From Rhytidiadelphus loreus (taxonomy: Eukaryota; Streptophyta; Bryopsida; Hypnales; Hylocomiaceae), in NCBI GenBank assembly GCA_947034895.1, contig OX344765.1, positions 49,233,001-49,297,000 of the forward strand: a stretch of DNA of 64,000 nucleotides, written 5' to 3'. A program made the translations under genes and the position numbers. Under the pieces are notes generated by a model. It ran no database searches. It saw only the letters and a list, made by a program, of their open reading frames with translations, and was not told the DNA's origin. Numbering within the stretch: the first letter of the stretch is position 1; each line of letters begins with the position of its first letter. Positions 44,479 through 55,760 of this stretch are shown here, one piece after another.

Positions 44479-46615
44479 TGTGAGTGTTTCTAACTCCACC
44501 CTTAAGTCAGAAAGTTGCACACAGGTTCTAGCGGCATAAGTTAATGGATCAAATGGGTGAATTGTTAAACTTAGTGTTCTTTGGCCTTCCAAGCAATGGA
44601 CACTTTGTTATGTTGATTTTTACCTAATTTAAGTACTTCAAAACACTCTAATAGTTAAGAAATAAAGGTTGTTGAGGGTTAGTTAATTGTGATTTAAACT
44701 TCTATCTAAGCTAGAATTCTACCTAAACTAAATCAAAGAATACAATTTTCCCTTTCCAAAATGGTAAAGCAAGTTGGATTCTGATATTCCTAATGAAAGT
44801 TATATGTGGATGAAATTCGTACCTAATTCTATCCTAAAAACTTCATCCGTCAACTAAAAATAGCAAAATAATGTAAAATAAATCTAAATTTCAGGGTTGA
44901 AAGGTTAATTAAGTTATCTTTAGAGAAAACCTAATTTTGACCTATTTTAGGATTTTCATCCAAAATTAGGTTAAATCTTCATCCACCCTTTTATCCTTCC
45001 AAATTAAAGTAATTTAAAAAGTAAAAGGTGGATTTAGAATCTTCAAAATATTCTCTAAAAGATTATGGTTTCAAAAGATTCCCTAGTCGTGCCTCGAGAA
45101 TATTCCTAATTGTTCTTTATTTAATCCTAATTCTAAATTATTATTCTAATTTTAGTGATTCTTTAGGGGTTTTATGGTTTTTATGGGTAAAATGATAAAT
45201 TATCTTCCTACTAAGGTTAAAAGTAAGAATTTAGGACTTTTAGGTGAAAACTTTTAAATGGGTGAAAATTCCCCTTAGTTGATGGAATTCGCTCCTTTAA
45301 TCATTTTCAAGAGAATAAGGAGATAAATTAGGTTTTGACTTCCCCTAATTATTCTAATATTCCCTAAGTTCCTAAATTAAATTAGATTCCTTTAAGATTC
45401 TTTTGGATGAGATTACTATTTCGTTGTCCAAATTAATTCAAAGTTAATCTAATTATTACCTTCACGATTTAGTTAAATTTTCAAAGATTTTCTAATAATT
45501 TGTAAATTCTAACTAGCTATCGAGTTCCTAATTGTTAATTTTGTTAGTTTTAATTTTCTAATCTAAATTTTAAATGAATGAAAGCAAAAGGAAAGACAAA
45601 AGATAAATTTTGAAATCATACCTCAGTGTCAAGAATGTCGATCGTCCCGTCATCGCAAAACACCATCATAATTGTCTCCTCGAAATTCTCCATTGTCTTT
45701 CATGAATTTGAAAAGTTTTAGTATTATAGTTACTAAACCTATCTAAAAAGTTCAATTTTGTTAGTTTTGGCAATTTAAAACTAATCCTTTAATTTTAGGA
45801 ATTTAAATTAAATGATAAATTTAATTCAATTTTTCCTAGGTTTTCAATGAATAGTAGTTTTATTCGATTGCCAATTGTTTAATAGTTATTTTGTTAAATA
45901 TTCCAAGATATTAGTTGTTGTTTGTTTTTATTGTTTTGGCTTATTAGGCCTAATAAAACAAATCCCCAAACTACAAACAAACAACTAATTTGGATTTGGA
46001 ATCCTAATTAATAACTAAAACCAAATGAATGAATAGTATTCTAATAAAATAATAAAAATAAATAAAAATAAAATCTATCAATGAATAGTAGAAAGAATAA
46101 ACCGAATAAACAATACCAAAACAATTAATTGATGAGTAGTTAGATTCTTACCTTAATAGTTTTTTAGTCTTCTAATTCCTTCACGTGTCGAATTCTTCCT
46201 TCTTATTCTTCCTTTCTCTTCCTAATTCATTCTCTTATTGTTTTGAAACTTCAAAGTTGTTGGCTATGGCGAGAGTTAGTGTCCAACCAAAAGAGAATGA
46301 GTTGTGAAATTTTCAAAAGGAGATGGGAGAGAAGTTTTCGTTTTGGTTAACATCAAAGGTTTTAATGTGGTGATTGTAATCAAGTCCTAAAAGAAATTCA
46401 ATTGTTAGTATTTTTTGAGATCAAGCATGCTTGAGTTTTGAATATGATTCACTTATCAAAGTTATAGACTGTGAGTCCAAGCTTTGTTGTTGTTTAAATT
46501 CAGTTTTTGGTTCCAAGCTGAGTCTGCCCTGGACGCTGCTTAGCTAAGCTGTTGGTTGCTTGAACGGGGCGTACACCTCACTGGCCGCCACGTGTCAAGG
46601 CGCTGTTGGTGCGTC

Positions 46616-46700
46616 GGCGTTCCCCAGCCTAGGTCGTTCCCCAGCCTAGGTCGTTTCCCAGCGTCAGTCGTTTCCCAACGTCAGTCGTTCCCCAACGTCA
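46616..46700 (+). repeat. Tandem array, five 17-bp units
   Basis: Units: GGCGTTCCCCAGCCTAG, GTCGTTCCCCAGCCTAG, GTCGTTTCCCAGCGTCA, GTCGTTTCCCAACGTCA, GTCGTTCCCCAACGTCA. It is GC-rich inside AT-rich surroundings and lies in the insertion within the LINE. Confidence 0.85.
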
Positions 46701-47222
46701 GTCCTCTCCTCGGGCTGCTTGAACTTTCACTTTAAGACTGAATTTTTTTGGAAAGAATAACGCTAATCTTAATGGATTGAGTTTTTTAATAATTTTGGAA
46801 ATACTCAACTTTTAATAAAAATTAAGCACACCTAAATTAACGGTTACGGAATAATTAGTTTTGTGCATTTGATAAAGACAATACAAAAACAACCAAGTTT
46901 GATGAAATTAAAAGGAAGAAACAAAACAATTTAAATGAACCCAACAACCAATAGCAAGATTGGAGACCAAATACCTCCGTCACGTATACCGCACGAAAAG
47001 GAGAGAAATCAACAGAGTTTGGCCTTTAAATAAGTTTCAAAAGAATCTTATTTCATGGATTTCTTATTTGGTAAGTCAAAGCTCCGCCGTGCAAACCACA
47101 AATTAGTGTATTCCACAAAGGTAAATTTTAACTCTAGAAAGTCAAAGCTCCGCTGTGCGGGAGCAACCCCAGGAATAACCAATATCCAAGGATCCAAACT
47201 AGTATTTTGAAAACTTAATTCT

Positions 47223-47342
47223 TAAAGGAGGTACACATGACAGTGTTTAACCGAACATTCAAAACTAATTTTCAAAATTCAAAGCAAAGTTTTAAGTTAA
47301 ATCACTAAAGGAGGTACACATGACAGTGTTTAACCAAACATT
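47223..47342 (+). repeat. Two direct copies of a ~37-bp word, 82 bp apart
   Basis: TAAAGGAGGTACACATGACA followed by GTGTTTAACC occurs at 47223 and again at about 47305, with one mismatch after it (G/A). A second duplicated pair nearby is TCAAAGCTCCGCCGTGC near 47078 and 47143. Confidence 0.75.
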
Positions 47343-47868
47343 AGCAATTATTCAAACCAAACACCCGTTATACAACGAGTTTTGGCACGGGGTGATGCTC
47401 AAAACCTTTTGGCAAAGTCTAGCCTTGCTGCTTTAAAGTTTTAAGTTCACAAACTATTCTCAATTCACACAAATGGTTGGTTAGTATTCAAAAGAACAAT
47501 AAAATCAACTAGAGTTTGGGAACTACTCCCACAACTCCCAAAATATCAAAGTTTTGAGGGCTTGAAACCTCCGAATTCAAGAAATAAGTTAGTTAACACA
47601 AACAACACTAGAGTTAGGGGATTTCCTCCACCTAAACTCTTGAAAAGCAAAGTTTTGGGGCTTAAAGCCTCCAAATTCAAACAAGAAAAGAAAAGAAAGC
47701 TTTGAAGGGGCCCTCCGGACCTTCAAAGTACAAGAGAATAGAAGAAAATAGAAGAAAATAGCCAAAACTTGGCTTAAAAAGTGCTCTGACAAGTGTCGGT
47801 AGCACAACAAGAGCAACAACAAGAATGAAACAAAAAATGAGGGCCACGAACAACCTCGAGGAAGGGCC

Positions 47869-47875
47869 TTATATA
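47869..47875 (-). promoter_or_regulatory. Candidate TATA box on the minus strand of the insertion
   Basis: TATATAA within GAGTATATAAGGCCC on the minus strand, in a locally GC-rich context, resembles an RNA polymerase II core promoter such as that of an LTR. No transcript evidence is available. Confidence 0.35.
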
Positions 47876-49459
47876 CTCGCTCCCGGCCCCCCCCGGTAAG
47901 TTGTTCGTAATATTATCTTTACTTTCAATCTAGATATTTTGCTAAACTACCTAAACGCGTTTTCTAAATAATCTTTGTTTAATGGGAAGGAAGGTATTCA
48001 AGCAAGTTCCTTCTAGGCCCTAAATGGCCTTAGAATCTTTTCCCAAATCAAATATTTGATTTTCCCAAAGATATTTTGAAAACCTACCTAATTAACCAAG
48101 ATATTTTGCATTTTAATCTAGGGTTAGTTCTAAATTGTTTTTCTTTAGTCCAAAAGATGGCTTCTTACGCAAGACAAGTATCTTGGGCAAATCCAATCTT
48201 CGATTTTACAAGAGATATTTGCAAAATCCACCCAGATTAATCCAAAATTACCTTTTAAAAGTCAAACTAAGGGCTGACCCTCTCTATCTTTTGAGGGACA
48301 ACTCAAAACTGAAAACAAACTACGCCATTGCGTTCAGAAGACCCCAATTAGCCTAAGGGACCCCTTACCCTTACCTCTCCAACCGTTTTAAAGCACAAAT
48401 TTGAGTCACGGTAACTCAAAACAAAAGTTAAAAAGCTAACTTTTGGAGTTTGCGTTTTTTGATGAAATTGTCGGTCCTGGGTGGTTTAGAATATTCGTGG
48501 GAGTAAGAATTGACCCTTGAAATGCTCCATTCGGACACCGCTAGCTCCTGGTTCGCCGGTCAACCCGCCGCCAAGTTGTAAATTCTTGTAAAATTCGCTG
48601 TTGGTTCTAATTCTGGTACTTGGGAATGTCGGAATGTCGGAATGTCTTCAAACTTGACAGGGATCTTTATTGGCACACAAAACACTATCCTAATTTTTAG
48701 TGAGATTTTACTGCAACATTGGTAATTTCTAGGAATTTACGAATTCAGTTTTAAGCGGTTGACTTCCCATGGAGTCATCGTGGAGTTTTGTAAAATCCCG
48801 AAACTTTTGGGCAATCTTCTACAAGATGTCCATCAACTAAGGGAAAAAAACAAATCTCCAATAAGAATGCTATTTTTAGCAATTCTTTAATAATTTCCAC
48901 CCGGGGGGAAAATTATTCTTGATACCGAGGGAATCTTGGATGATCGGGCTTCTATTTGACCTCCTGGCATGCTTTGACCTAGAAAAGCACCTCTTTGTAT
49001 GTTCCAATCATCATTTCCTCCATCTTGATCTGCGAATGACTGTATTTCTCAAAATTATCTGCAAACAACAAATCTAACTCTTTCGAGTTGGATTTGGACT
49101 GACTTGGACTAGACTCTAACTTTTAACCAGTTTGTTACATGTATACTTATAGCTGTTGTATTACATGAACAAGACACTAGGACTGGTTAACTCTCAAATT
49201 CTCACATCGCTCGGAATTACTGACTTAACTACTTATTTTTACTAAAAAGACCTAAAATTAGTGAAAATGCAACGTCTTACGTGTTTCACGCATTTAAGGC
49301 CATTACATACCCCTTTGGTAGGGACTTCTACCAAAACCCTCAATAATTGTATTTTTATATGTTTTTTCCTATTTTTCACTCAAAAATTAACTAAAAATCG
49401 CGAAAAATAAGTTTAGAGTTCCAAGTGCCAACTTGAAGGCTCACACCAGGGTACGTAAG

Positions 49460-50780
49460 TATTCCAAAGCTACAACAGGGCTTGGAAGAGGTACTGTACA
49501 TAGATCAAATTGTTAGCTATTCTGGATTGCCAAACCAGTGCAACTGCTGTCGAAGCTTCGGACACTTGTTTAGTGATTGTCCCAAGGGGAAGAAACAGGA
49601 GCAGAAGATCAAGGAGACACTAGTTGCACCGCAAATACAAACGGAGAACAAAGATGACTTTATTGAAGTCAAGCATAAAAGAAAAAAAAGGAACGGAGCG
49701 GACAGCCGGAAGAAAGACAACAAGCTCGGACAAAAGGAGGGCGACAAGCGAAACCAAAACCAATCTCAAACCCATAGGCAGGACAAGATAGGCTCGTTGC
49801 TATCCGAGCGGGATTTCCTAGCCTTGACAGCGGTAACGCCAAAGGTGAACAATTGGGAGGAATGGGAGCTCGAAGGAAAGGAAACCTTTCTAGAAAAGGT
49901 GAAATCCCTACAGCAAACACCCCCAATGGAGAGGAAAACAACAAATGGAAGGGAGAGAAGCAACAAGGAAATGTCACCACCGAGAGACGGAAACCAGGGA
50001 ACCATAGTAAAAGAAGGTTGAGAGTTTGAAGAAAAAGATTTCCTAGCGGAAGATTCCTTAAAGGAAAAATTCTGGGAGGAGGTCACCAACAAGCCAGTCG
50101 ACAAGCCCTCGAGCCATTGGTAGGCACAATAGAATACGGAGGAGTTGCAGAAAACATTTCAACTAGAGGAACAGGGCAGCTCTGGAAAAGGTACAAGATC
50201 CATCTCGGTTTGGCCCCTGCTATACAAAGAAATTAAGGGTGAGAGGCACCTCTTGCTCAAGGGATCGGAAGAATTACAGAGGCTAGGAGGCATGGTGCCA
50301 ATGGAATTCAACAGAGAGGCTGATCTAGAGCAATGGAAAGGGTTTGTATTGGAACAATTACGGGAGCACCTTAAGTCTACAATTCGCAAGCTACCCATAA
50401 TTCAGCATTGGTGCTTGGTGGAATGGCCGGCCAGATGGAACAAGGTGAATGGGAAGCACGAACTTACGGTATTGGCAATGATCAAAGTGACGAAAAAAGA
50501 GAAATGTACAAAAGGAATCAAACAGTAGTAGGTGGAGAAAGAAAAGATCACAAAGCTCGAGTCCAACAGGGGGCAAGCTAAGGCAAACCTCTTGCTCCAG
50601 ATCTAGGCTGAACTAGCTGAAATAGAGGTACTGCAGGCGGAATGACAATCCGGGATGCAGAAAAAGTCTAATTAAGCCAACACAAGTTAGGAAACAAAAA
50701 AAATGGTGTGGGAAGTCAGCAACACTAAAGATACAGAAATGGAGACAGCAGGCTTGTCCGAGCTCCACGCCAAATGATTA
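49460..50780 (+). pseudogene. LINE ORF1, 3' part with CCHC zinc knuckle, inactivated
   Basis: QIVSYSGLPNQCNCCRSFGH continues LFSDC, a C-x2-C-x4-H-x4-C zinc knuckle (about 49539-49582), followed by a long basic, lysine- and glutamine-rich tail (HKRKKRNGADSRKKDNK). This order, DUF4283 then knuckle then basic tail, is typical of plant LINE ORF1. Stops are frequent downstream (TGA near 50018, paired TAG near 50526). Continuity with the 43.8-44.5 kb part is inferred from domain order and strand. Confidence 0.7.
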
Positions 50781-50785
50781 CAGAA

Positions 50786-51600
50786 GGACTATCAATTGCG
50801 ACCCTGAATATATGAGGAGCAGATGTAGGGACTAGAGGTTCCCAAAAATAGGTCCATATTAGGAGGTTGTTCGAGAGAATGGCCTACCAACCACAAGTCA
50901 TCTTGATACATGAGCACTAGATGGATGCGGCAAGATGTAAATCACGAAGCAGGAACTTACTGTACGCCAATGGCTACAGGGCTTGAAATCCAGTAGTAAA
51001 AGGTGAAGGCGTGGTGGGTAGATGGAGGGTAGGAACTGGCGTGCTCATATTGAAAGGCTTGGCAGCGCAAATCAAGGGGGAAGGGATCATACAGGAGGGC
51101 CATGTATAGTATATCACGCTGCTCACAAAGAAACAGTAGCGCATCATAATTATCAATATCTACGCACTGAGTACCTTGTAGGACCATTGCACTTTGTGGC
51201 AGAAATTGGTGGAAAAAGACATGGAAGGGGACACCTTCATTCTAGGAGGAGACCTGAACATGGTTGAATTAGAGGAGGATAGGTGTGGAAATTCAAGATT
51301 CTGCATGCAGCCGAACAACAGAGAAAGGACAATGTGGATAAGGTTAACCAATCACTAAGGGTTGCAGGACGCGTAGCAATCCGACTTTGTGCGCAAAGAC
51401 TTAGAAAAGCGCCTTATGTGGGACAACAACAGGAAAGGTTCCCAGCGGCGCGGTGCGAGAATAGACAGACTATATTTATTGGCATCATTACAAAATCAAG
51501 GAGGGGTCCTAAGCGTCCTCCCCCACACAAAAATTTCAGACCATGCCCCGGTCTTCCTATGGTTACTCCCAAGCACAAAGAAAAAGTCAAGAAGGGACTC
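50786..51600 (+). pseudogene. LINE ORF2, apurinic endonuclease domain, inactivated
   Basis: The reading SIATLNI, then GADVG, NIYALSTL, FILGGDLNMVE and KISDHAPVFLWLL gives the exonuclease-endonuclease-phosphatase blocks (GDLN and SDHxP). This domain nicks target DNA to prime LINE integration. In-frame TAG occurs at 51107, 51137, 51179 and 51374, at positions where glutamine reads naturally, and TGA in the LNI-GADVG block. The domain cannot be translated intact. Confidence 0.75.
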
Positions 51601-53330
51601 TATTAGATTGGAAATATTACAGAGCCAGGAAGCAAGGGACAGGCTCAAAGAGGAGTGGCAAAAAGAAATTGGACCGGCGGAAGGCGAATCCTGGATGAAG
51701 TAGGTTTTGGTAGCCCAGAAACGAGTCTTGCTAGAGGCCGGAAAAATCACCAAAGACAGGCAAACAACCAACTTCAGAGCAGAAAATGTGGCGTTGGAAA
51801 GCATAAAGTTAGAAGAAGTTGTATTGCAGTGGAACCCGTGGGATATGGGAGCAAAGGAAAGGCTAGACGCGACACGCACAAAGTTGCATGAAACCACATT
51901 GAAGGTGCTAGAAGCACAATATCACTTGGTATTAGTCCGATGGCTGAAAAACGGTGACAGATGCACGAAAGAGTTCTTTGAGGTCTTTAGGGATAGAGGG
52001 AAGAGAACACACATAGCACAACCTAGGTTTGTGGGGAAATCTTGACAGATCAAGGGTAGAAGGCGGCAGTAATCTCGGAATATTACCAAAAATTGTATAC
52101 CACGGAGCAAAAAACGGCAGAGGTGCGGGAAGCCCGAGAAACAATCCTGTCCAACGTACCAAAGTCCATCACAACAGTCCAAAATAAGAGTCTGACAAAG
52201 CCCCTGTTGCTAATAAAACTGCAAGAAGCAATCTCAGAGCTCTCCACAGGCAAGGTGGCAGGGAAAGACGGGAACCCCACGGATTTCTTTAAATCATGCC
52301 CAGAATTAGTGGAGAAAGAGCTGCTTAAGGCGGTAAACAAGGTGTTGAAAACTGGGGAGCTATCATCGAAGCACAACCGTGGCATCATAATCCTGTTACC
52401 AAAAGGAGATGATGCCAACTTGATTAAAAACTAAAGACCCATCACATTGTTATCTTCATTCTACAAATTGGTGGCGAAAATTTTGGCAAGAAGGTTGCAA
52501 ACTATTCTATTGGAGGTGGTGAGACCAAGCCAAAATGGTTTTATATAGGGACGATGCATTTTGGATAATGTTTTCCTGGCCTAGGAGGCGATGCACCATG
52601 CGGAAGAATTAGGCCAAGATCTGGCACTGCTCTTGTTGAACTTCAAAAAAGCATACGACCACATCTCGTGGCCCTTTATAGAAGCGGTTTTGAAAAAGAG
52701 AGGTTTCAACGCAGAATTTACAAAATGGGTGATGGCATTGTATAAAAATGCAACGTCAACAATGTTGGTGAATGGAGAAGTGGGGGAAAGCTTTGGGCTT
52801 TCCAGATCAGTGCGGAAAGGGTGCCCACTTGCCCCATTCCTATTCGTAGTGGTGGTAGACACCCTAGGATTTATGTTAGAATGGAAAATACGGGATAAAA
52901 GGGCTAAAACTACTGAGCGGGAAGGAGCTTTTGGATGCAGCATATGCAGACAACATGGCACTATATTTATTGGGGACGGTACTAAATCTAGTCAACATAC
53001 ATAAGGTATTGACTAATTTCTGCTGCGTGTTGGGGTCAAAAATTAACTGGAACAAGTCGGCGGCCATCTGGACTTCAGTAAGAAGTCAGGATATTATGTG
53101 GGGCAAGGATTTGGGGTTAAAACGGTCATCGGAAGGGGTGAGGATATGGTACCTGCTTGGATACTTGGGACCACTCATAAGGTTCCACCTACCATAGATA
53201 CGAATATCATTCCATTAATTAACTCGCTCAAGAAAAAATTGACACGATGGGCAACAAAAACAACCTCCTTGGCAGGGAGAATTCTGGTGTGTAATCAAGT
53301 CCTGCTTGCAACCTGCTAGTATACAACAGC
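51600..53330 (+). pseudogene. LINE ORF2, reverse transcriptase domain, inactivated
   Basis: RT blocks are seen in order: KVAGKDGNPTDFFKSCPELV, HNRGIIILLPKGDD, RPITLLSSFYKLVAKILARR, QNGFI.GRCILDN, LLLNFKKAYDHISWPFIEAV, VRKGCPLAPFLFVVVVDTLG, AYADNMALYL, KINWNKSA. The catalytic YADD reads YADN (52943-52954). TAG stops fall at about 51701, 52057, 52546 and 52582, and frameshifts occur near 52035, 52900 and 53150. The element is dead. Confidence 0.85.
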
Positions 53331-54335
53331 ATGCTCCGGGCTGTCGGCCAAGAATTGTAATCTAATCATGGGGCTGATGCGAATATATGTATGGACAGGT
53401 AGGGATGAAGGTAGATGCATGCTGAGAGTGATGTAGAACGCCTGTATACAACCGCTAGCATGTGGAGGGGTTAAACTTATTGATCCACAGATTTAGACCC
53501 AAACATTATTGACTAAAATGGTGGTAAGAGGGTTGGCACTAGGTAATGAACCTTGGAAGGTGATACTAAGATACAAAATTAACATGGGAAGACCCTTCGG
53601 GGACGCCAAATGGCTAGAATCGCCAAGCTGGCTTTTTTCCAGCAAAAGCGTGCGGAGGAATAACTACTCTGCCCTTACGGACACCTGCCTCAAGGCGTTC
53701 ATTGCGGTAAGGGAAAACCTGCAAATGATCAAACCAAGCAAGGCAGACAACATCTTAAGACAGCCCCTCTTTGAGAACCCGTTGATCCAGGAAAAGAAAA
53801 AGACGTCATTGGGAATGGGGGAAAACTGTGGACTGCATCTGTGGGCAAAAGTAGGAATTGCAAAAGTATTGGACATTTGGGACGAGGACAGGGATGACTG
53901 GGCCACACCCGCATAGATACAGGCAAAGCTCCCCCCCAAAGAGGCGGTGACAGATAAAGGGCGCTTCAGATGCCAGAAAACATTGACGCATATTCCATAG
54001 GACCCGTGAGACAGAAGAAGCGCAACTGAAAAGGGCGGATGGGTAACTGCACCCGAGAGTGCACAGGCCGCATTCATCAGGGACACGGCACGGAACACGG
54101 CACGATCATTTAATTGGCAGCAGAAATCAAGCTTACTGGAGGAACATGAGCAAAAAGCAGCACTAGTACTAGGGCTCTCAAGGACATGAGTAGTGCATTG
54201 GAACGCAGCCGAGCTAGATCTTTCTGGGAATATAACCCAGAAGTGGTGCCGCTATACCTAGACAAAGTTTGGGTTCTATCTAACCCCAAATTGGTCACCC
54301 TAGACTGGGATCCAGGAGATTGGAAATGGCAGAAA
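53330..54335 (+). pseudogene. LINE ORF2, post-RT connection region, inactivated
   Basis: CGGVKLIDPQI, TKMVVRGLALGNEPWKVIL and RYKINMGRPF match the region after the RT in plant LINEs (GG[VL]GL-D, A.L.KW..R). TAG stops lie at 53434, 53494 and 53914. It runs up to a MITE inserted at 54336. Confidence 0.65.
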
Positions 54336-54555
54336 TACTATTAATAAAAAACCCGTGTTTTAGTTGTCGTTTTGTAATTTTTTCAAACAGATTTTAGGTG
54401 ATGTCGGAAAAAACAACTTGTGTTTTTTCATGTCCAATATAACGTCCAGATGTTATATTGGACATGAAAAAACACAAGTTGTTTTTTCCGACATCACCTA
54501 AAATCTATTTGAAAAAATTACAAAACGACAACTAAAACACGGGTTTCTTATAGTG
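54336..54555. mobile_element. CACTA-type MITE inserted in the LINE, 220 bp near-perfect hairpin
   Basis: The right end reads ACACGGGTTTCTTATAGTG and the left end is its slightly worn complement starting TACTA. Between them two arms of about 95 bases pair almost perfectly around GTTATATTGGACATG-type text. AAA triplets flank both sides (54333-54335, 54556-54558), the 3-bp target duplication typical of CACTA elements. The high arm identity suggests recent insertion. Confidence 0.8.
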
Positions 54556-55013
54556 AAAATTGGGGCTTTAAAAGAGGCCCCCTTCTACACATACACCTCT
54601 AAAAGAGGATACAAGCAAAGGCTGGCAATAGTAGGGGAGATTCCCGCAAGTGTCAAGATGCTCACAGACAAAGGATTCACCACGCAACAACTCAAACAAA
54701 CCTTCAATTTTCTTTGGCACAATGCAAGGCCAAAAAAGCAGGCGGCCTTCACATGGCAAGTTTTGAACAAGGGTATAGTGACCGGAGAATGGCTTAGCTG
54801 GAGGATACCTACGACGTCCACCAACTGCACAATGTGCGACCAAGCGCAAGACAACAAAACACCTATTCTGGGACTGCAATTGCACCCGGGAGTTATGGGT
54901 AAGAGTGAACAGTTTAGCAGCCACAGGCAACGGTCCTTCCTTCTCAAATCTGGAGCAAATTTATTAGGAAGAATCACTATTATCTGTATACATTAGATGG
55001 GTTTCCAGCATTG
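54556..55013 (+). pseudogene. LINE ORF2, zf-RVT domain, inactivated
   Basis: FNFLWHNARPKKQAAFTWQV, LNKGIVTGEWLSWR and CTMCDQAQDNK, then after a frameshift HLFWDCNCTRELWVRV, give the zinc-binding domain found at the C-terminus of plant LINE reverse transcriptases. The reading leads to RWVSSIVEG, where a GC-rich repeat is inserted. Confidence 0.75.
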
Positions 55014-55014
55014 T

Positions 55015-55253
55015 GGAGGGCCGCGAGTTATCAGGCCTTGGGAACTGCTGCGAACTGCCTGCTGATGTGGTTGAGCGACTGCCACATCGGCAAATTTTAA
55101 TTTTTTTTTTCTGTTTTTTTTCTCATTTCAAGAATGTAAATTTTTTTTTTTTTTTTTTTTCAAAAATTTTCTATCGGGAACAGCTCGGAAACGACTGTTC
55201 CCTAAAACTGTCAGGGGGATCAGGGGCGAGAACAGGCCCGAAACGGCCCTCCC
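55015..55253. mobile_element. GC-rich-ended foldback element inserted in the LINE
   Basis: It starts GGAGGGCCGCGAGTT and ends AACGGCCCTCC, inverted termini, with GAGCGACTGCCACATCGG and a T-run of about 20 (55139-55160) in the middle. It interrupts the LINE reading, which resumes around 55263. It is the best-preserved member of the family that also includes 31275-31463. Confidence 0.6.
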
Positions 55254-55262
55254 CCCCTAGAA

Positions 55263-55430
55263 AACATCTAATGGGTAGTACGGAAAAATTTGTTTATATA
55301 GGGCAACCATGGGACTTACTTAGAAGTTTTCTCATATGGTACATTTGGACGGATTGTTGTAGTAAAAGATATGCCAATCAGGAAATAACCAGAATAGAAT
55401 CCTTAATTCAAAATGGCCTTGGGACTTTAG
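55263..55430 (+). pseudogene. LINE ORF2 tail
   Basis: WDLLRSFLIWYIWTDCCSKR and TRIESLIQNGL match the W.IW..RN-like C-terminal text of plant LINE ORF2. It ends where the repeat at 55434 begins. Confidence 0.5.
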
Positions 55431-55433
55431 GGG

Positions 55434-55760
55434 TTAAGCAATTTGCCGTATTTCCAGTATGCATTTGGTGAGGAGAAAAATCCCGCATGTAGAGAAATAG
55501 ATTTGAAGAAGGTTCCAAAAATTATTCCTTTATTTCCCTCAAAAACGAAATCATTATGAATTGTTTTCACAAAGATTATGTTCAACCCATTCTTGTTATA
55601 TAAGGGCACCACGTTTCCAATCATAGGCTAATTATAAAATCGACCATGCTTCAAAGTAAGTGATAAATGTGGCTTCAAATGTACATCTTGTGATCGTTGT
55701 CTGCATCCAATGTACACCTCCCCAACATTTGAGTTGCGTGAGTTGTCACCTAACCACATG
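55434..55760. mobile_element. Second copy of the 22.1-22.5 kb element, inverted
   Basis: Plus-strand text GCAATTTGCCGTATTTCCAG, TATGCATTTGGTGAGGAGAA, AAATCGACCATGCTTCAAAG and AATGTACACCTCC matches the reverse complement of 22163-22473. The left boundary is a TTAA. The terminal 26-base repeats of the first copy are missing here, although one lies at 56178-56201. Confidence 0.55.

Larger units (their letters stand above)
44480..49460. mobile_element. About 5 kb non-coding insertion inside LINE ORF1 (LTR-like or large non-autonomous element)
   Basis: The LINE reading stops at about 44478 and resumes at about 49460, so this DNA is inserted. It holds no frame over about 80 codons with a known domain. 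On the minus strand it has promoter-like features: TATATAA at 47875-47869 in GCGAGTATATAAGGCCC, and near 49310 text like the start of an LTR after a purine run (AAAGGGGTATGTAATGG). It also has internal duplications (47223-47342, about 47540-47680) and a 5x17 bp tandem array (46616-46700). I could not find matched LTRs, a primer-binding site or a clear target duplication. The element class is therefore inference. Confidence 0.5.

Noticed and set aside
55139..55161. Long T-run taken as a reversed LINE poly-A tail
   Set aside because: The LINE reads on the plus strand and continues beyond it; the run belongs to the GC-ended foldback repeat inserted there.
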